Source of the DNA: Saccoglossus kowalevskii
Lineage: Eukaryota > Hemichordata > Enteropneusta > Harrimaniidae
Direction of reading: 5' to 3'
Assembly (NCBI RefSeq): GCF_000003605.2
Contig: NW_003108581.1
Span: 509,588 to 532,749, forward strand
Length of the DNA: 23,162 nucleotides
Shown: piece by piece, positions 19,514 to 23,162 of the stretch
Layout: every line of letters starts with the position of its first letter
Position numbering within the stretch: position 1 is the stretch's first letter
Notes under the pieces: model-generated
Seen by the model: only the letters and a program-made list of their open reading frames with translations
Databases searched by the model: none
Told to the model about the DNA's origin: nothing
Position numbers and translations under genes: made by a program

Positions 19514-20496
19514 ATCCCACCCGGTGCTTGTATTTAACAGACTTTCCTTGATCATATGTGTTATTATATTCGACTACAAATTTTACATATTAAATATTAT
19601 AGAGATTAAAAAGAAAAATTACATTTGCTATATTTATTATAAAAAATACCTCATTATTTGTTTTAACTAGAGAATCAGTGTTTTTTTTGTTTTTGTTTTT
19701 ACTATGAATTGTCAGAAAAGATATTTTTCTAGTTGTTTTATTTACGCCATAATATGCATGGTAATATGAGTCACACTTATTTCACACCATGTAAACTAGG
19801 GGTGTCCTCAGGTTAGGGGAATGCCAGAGATACTAGTAATGTCATACTGTGTTTGGCTTAATTAGTAGCTAGGTTTTATTTTTGTTGACAGCAAGGTGTG
19901 CTGAATTGAAACATAGTAAATATTCAAATTTAACAATAAAATGTATTGTTTTCTTCACGAATATTCAAATTTAAAACCTAGTTAATATACACTTATATAC
20001 TTTCTGGTTTAATGCGCTACAGTCGTCACATAGCACATGTTCTGTGTGAATGAACGATGTTTATTACACGCGTTGTATACGGTCGCTATGCATCCCATAT
20101 CGAATACGATGCCATGCAAAGACTGCATTGCTTTAAAGTTTTCTTGCCTATGTATTTTTTAGTTCCAGATGACTGTCAAACAATATGCAGTTCTTGTATT
20201 TGTTTAGCTTTTATACAGATTCCCGTTTAGTAGCAACACTTGAATAGAAAATGTAATATTTTTTTTTTACAAATATAATTGTTATATATTTATTGAAATA
20301 TTCATGAGTATTGCCACACTTTTGCAGTGGCTGGTATATTTGAGTTAGATATGGGTACAAAAGTGACAGATTCAATTAAACTGGCAGCGGTTTTGAATTA
20401 AAATATCATTGTGTGATTGCAAAGTAAGGCCAAAATATGTTTTAATAAACCTTATTTGTTACATTTATTCTTCTCTATGAAGATATGTACCCGGTA

Positions 20497-20666
20497 CTGT
20501 AAAATACTTTATTGTAACTGGAATTAATTTTTGCTGAAAAGAATTTTTGACGAGTTGAATGTAAAAAGCTACATTGGACTTGATTGGATACTGGTACTGG
20601 ATTTTAATTTCACTGAATAATCCCTTCAGCGAAAATGAATTCCAATGACAATAGAGTATTTTACAG
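20497..20666. mobile_element. TA-flanked MITE with 42-bp terminal inverted repeats (170 bp)
   Basis: The left end (20497-20538) begins CTGTAAAATACT, and the reverse complement of the right end (20625-20666) begins identically. By my alignment the two 42-bp arms agree at 37 positions. TA dinucleotides flank both ends (20495-20496 and 20667-20668), the target duplication expected of Tc1/mariner-type elements. The interior (86 bp) encodes nothing. The open frames that cross it on both strands are by-products of the inverted repeat. It sits in the presumptive 3' UTR, so a transcript would form a long hairpin here. Confidence 0.8.
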
Positions 20667-22094
20667 TATTTTAATCTTTGATTTTTTATTGCCATTATTG
20701 TTCCTCTTACATTATTACTTTATATCTTGTCATTTATTGAAACGTTTATGTTGTGGTGTTAAGTTTAAAATGTCCATGTTTTTAAAAATACTGAAATTGT
20801 TGTATTTTGAGATTTATTTTTGTGGAGCACACATACATAGCCCCTGTGATCTTTTAGATGGGGAATGGATATTTTTGTATCCACTTTACTGTAGGTTAAG
20901 GTGCAAAGCTTACAAGTGTATATAAAAAAAATATTAAAATGTGTACTCATTTTCATTGTTACATGTTTTACTCAAAACTGTTGAAAAAAGCTATGTGAGT
21001 GTTACACACTTGTGGTGAGCCATATGACGTTTATATGTGTTGCCGTAATGCATTTGTTAATGTTCCTAGTGTATTGACTTCATATTTTTTCAACCCAAAA
21101 TATAAAGCTGTGTTCTTGATGGAGTTTGTGGAGGGAAATGTCATTTTGTGCTAGGATTTAATTATCAATGCATTATGAGTTATTACAAATCATCGCTATC
21201 AGAATTAGAAATTTTAAGATATCAAAGTTCATAATCACACGATAATTACAATTAATAATAATGATTTCAACAAAAAGCTCCTGAATTTAACTAAATTTGT
21301 TTAATTTTGATGGTGGTGATTTATAAGAACAATAATGAATCTCCACAGTGTAATTTTGGATTTAAAGAAAGGTATAGACGCGATATTGTATTTGGCTTTG
21401 CCTCACACATCATCTTGCCACAGAACCGCTCTGCTCATCAAATATGATTCTGTGGAGGATTCAATATTGTTTAAGTAGATGAGTCATGTGTGCTCAGAAA
21501 CCATTCTATTAATATCAATGAGCAAAAACTAATAATACATGTAGGACATGTAACTGTGGAAATGTGTAATGCAGCTACAATGCAGATCAAGGATTATGAA
21601 TAGACATTTACAGTGATAGGCTTCAGGCAAATTCCAAATATGGATAAAATGATTCCTTATTAGGACTTACTGAATTGGTATTTCAGATATGAATTTGAAA
21701 CTTCCTTCAATATAAGGATCAGAGTAATCCAAATATGGAAAGAACAATATTAGAAAAGTAATAGTTCTGAAAAAAGAAGCTCATATTTGTTAACTTGCAT
21801 TGTTTTCTCTATAACATTTTCTGTTTGTTTGAGTGGTGTTTAGTTATTTACTTTTTTTCATAGATAAGAGTTAGTTTGTTTTTTGTCACCTTTTGGTGTT
21901 CCCAAATATGCAGGATTTGTTTAGACTATTGACCGTGTTGCAGGCCAACGTTTTTCTTGAATGTATTTCCCCATTTAATGATTTACTGTATATATATATT
22001 TTTAAAAAGTAAATATATAGCGATTATAAACCTTATAGCTATGTGTTAATTTGAATGTGTTCTGAATCTTTGATATGTATGCATCAGTTATCAG

Positions 22095-22122
22095 CCCCCT
22101 CCCACCCTACACCCCTCCTCCC
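22095..22122. other. C-rich patch, potential G-quadruplex on the minus strand
   Basis: Runs of CCCCC, CCC, CCC, CCCC and CCC separated by 1-4 bases. The minus strand therefore satisfies the usual four-run G-quadruplex pattern. It is isolated in A+T-rich DNA. Confidence 0.6.
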
Positions 22123-22725
22123 AACTCTTCAGCTTGGCACAGAATCCAGACTATGACTGGCACAGGCCATAGCCTATGACCTTGGCCCAATGGTGTGCAT
22201 GTATCAGCTGACTCGCCAGTTTACTGTGTGCATGTCTAAAAATGTAAAGCAAGCAAAATGTGTTGCTGAAATTGTACAAAAAATGGCATATATTTATAAT
22301 AATATTATGCAAATAGTTGAAATGAATTAATTTCCATGTATATTTTAACATTTCACCCCATGTGCAACCCAAAAGGACATTTTACATGTATCTCTGTATT
22401 TCTGGTATTGAGGGAGGGGTCAACTAATGCAATGTGTACGACTATTTTTCTTTCTTAGTTAATTAAAAATATTCTATTATAAACTTTATTTACTACTTTC
22501 AATTTGTTTAAGTTTTTATAGTTAAAGCAAACCTATTGTTGGATTGAAACAAACTGTATATACCTTGGTGGCTGTATTCTCTGAATGATGAAATGTTATA
22601 GCTGCCTGTATACTTATTTGATTTTTATTCTAGTCCTGATACTGTTATGTTTTTAATTGAATGTACCTAACACAACCTGCTATGGCGTGTCATGCATGTT
22701 GAAATGCTTCATTCTGTGGTTACTG

Positions 22726-22731
22726 AATAAA
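22726..22731 (+). terminator. canonical poly(A) signal
   Basis: AATAAA, followed 20-45 bases on by a GT-rich tract (ttgttgtgttgtgtttgt, 22753-22770). This is the classical layout of a cleavage and polyadenylation site on the plus strand. It is the best-formed one after the TMEM86 stop codon, but could belong to an unseen transcript. Confidence 0.5.
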
Positions 22732-22799
22732 ACTATTATTAAGTAAGTTACCTTGTTGTGTTGTGTTTGTTAGTCTTATTTGTGTTTATTAGACTTATA

Positions 22800-23162
22800 A
22801 TTCGGTCTCCGTGCGTCTGTGCGTCCGTCCGGAGTCGTATCTCAGAATCCCTTGGACCGATTTTGTTCATTCTTCGCATGTGCCTAGTACTTTATGTGGG
22901 ACATATGCACATGCAGTGGTTTAGCGATTCGATTCAAAATGGCCGACTGGCAGCCATCTTGTTTTTTGAAAATGTTGTATTTTGGACATGCTTTGTCAGT
23001 TTTCATTCAAACTTGGTACATAGATTATACATGTTAGGATACATGTCCATGACAATTTATTTCAGAATTGGATCGAAGATGGCCGACTGGCAGCCATCTT
23101 GTTTTTAGCTCTACTGTCGACTTTGTCGAGCGGAGCTTATCATATGAGTGATTGTCCGTCGT
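22800..23162. repeat. dispersed repeat running off the right edge, 140-bp internal period
   Basis: The segment ATGGCCGACTGGCAGCCATC plus eight further bases occurs at 22939-22966 and again 140 bases later at 23079-23106. Within the second copy AAGATGGC and GCCATCTT form a stem. An imperfect palindrome with GTCGAC-ttt-GTCGAG at its centre, bounded by AGCTC and GAGCT, follows at about 23107-23135. GTCCGT-type motifs occur near both the start and the window end (gtccgtccgg, then gtccgtcgt), as if a second tandem copy begins there. The open frame across it (22758-23108) has no recognisable domain. The family cannot be named from this alone. Confidence 0.6.

Larger units (their letters stand above)
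18063..22725 (+). other. presumptive long 3' UTR or downstream flank of TMEM86
   Basis: There is no coding exon I can support over 4.7 kb; open frames are short and A+T-driven. AATAAA hexamers at 19935-19940 and 20444-20449 could end shorter transcripts, while the best-formed poly(A) site is at 22726. Five TGTATATA octamers, the Pumilio-family consensus, occur on the plus strand (18625, 19500, 20917, 21987, 22555). The region also holds an 18-bp palindrome, an AT microsatellite, a MITE and a C-rich patch, listed separately. An 8-bp stem CCACAGAA (21418-21425) / TTCTGTGG (21448-21455) is also present. Whether the transcript really reaches 22.7 kb is inferred. Confidence 0.35.

Noticed and set aside
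20635..20925. Open frame of 96 codons rich in Phe and Leu
   Set aside because: It begins within the right arm of the MITE, and its hydrophobicity comes from T-rich DNA.
22758..23108. Open frame of 116 codons at the right edge
   Set aside because: It lies in a dispersed repeat, and its repeated peptide only reflects the 140-bp DNA period.

Overview
This looks like nuclear DNA of a marine invertebrate animal. It is A+T-rich (about two thirds by eye). The only recognisable gene has an intron with GT-AG ends, and remains of LINE, tRNA-derived SINE and MITE elements are scattered through non-coding sequence. Bacterial-style gene packing is absent. I cannot name the phylum. The dispersed repeats resemble those I associate with lophotrochozoans and invertebrate deuterostomes, but that is an impression only.

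The one confident gene is a TMEM86/YhhN-family lysoplasmalogenase on the + strand. A compact promoter-like cluster (about 12199-12290) precedes a 7-codon first coding exon (12414-12434, MTSPITV, then GTAAGT). A 4,848-bp intron follows, then one large coding exon (17283-18062). Spliced, it encodes 266 residues with about eight membrane segments and both conserved aspartates. The sequence after the stop (18063-about 22750) may be a long 3'UTR, ending at AATAAA (22726) followed by a GT-rich stretch.

Left of that gene the window is mostly sparse. 1-3490 has no gene I can support. 3491-3572 is a cluster of hairpins. 4248-4504 (- strand) is a likely internal exon of an unidentified gene, with a consensus donor. 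5831-6620 is a decayed LINE reverse-transcriptase fragment. 8208-8524 is a CpG-richer stretch bounded by inverted GC boxes, enclosing a - strand open frame that starts with a signal-peptide-like segment. 9968-10380 is a decayed LINE C-terminal fragment. 10875-11625 carries an inverted repeat, a 41-bp palindromic-core minisatellite and a diverged G-tract array, back to back.

The TMEM86 intron holds an antisense coding-like frame (13056-13337), a tRNA-derived SINE (about 14585-14809) and a hAT-type MITE (15542-15680). The downstream region holds a TA-flanked MITE (20497-20666), an (AT)n microsatellite and an 18-bp perfect palindrome. The right edge enters a dispersed repeat with a 140-bp internal period. 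I see no convincing new multi-gene system. The most distinctive items are the micro-exon, the two abutting arrays, and the unassigned coding-like frames.
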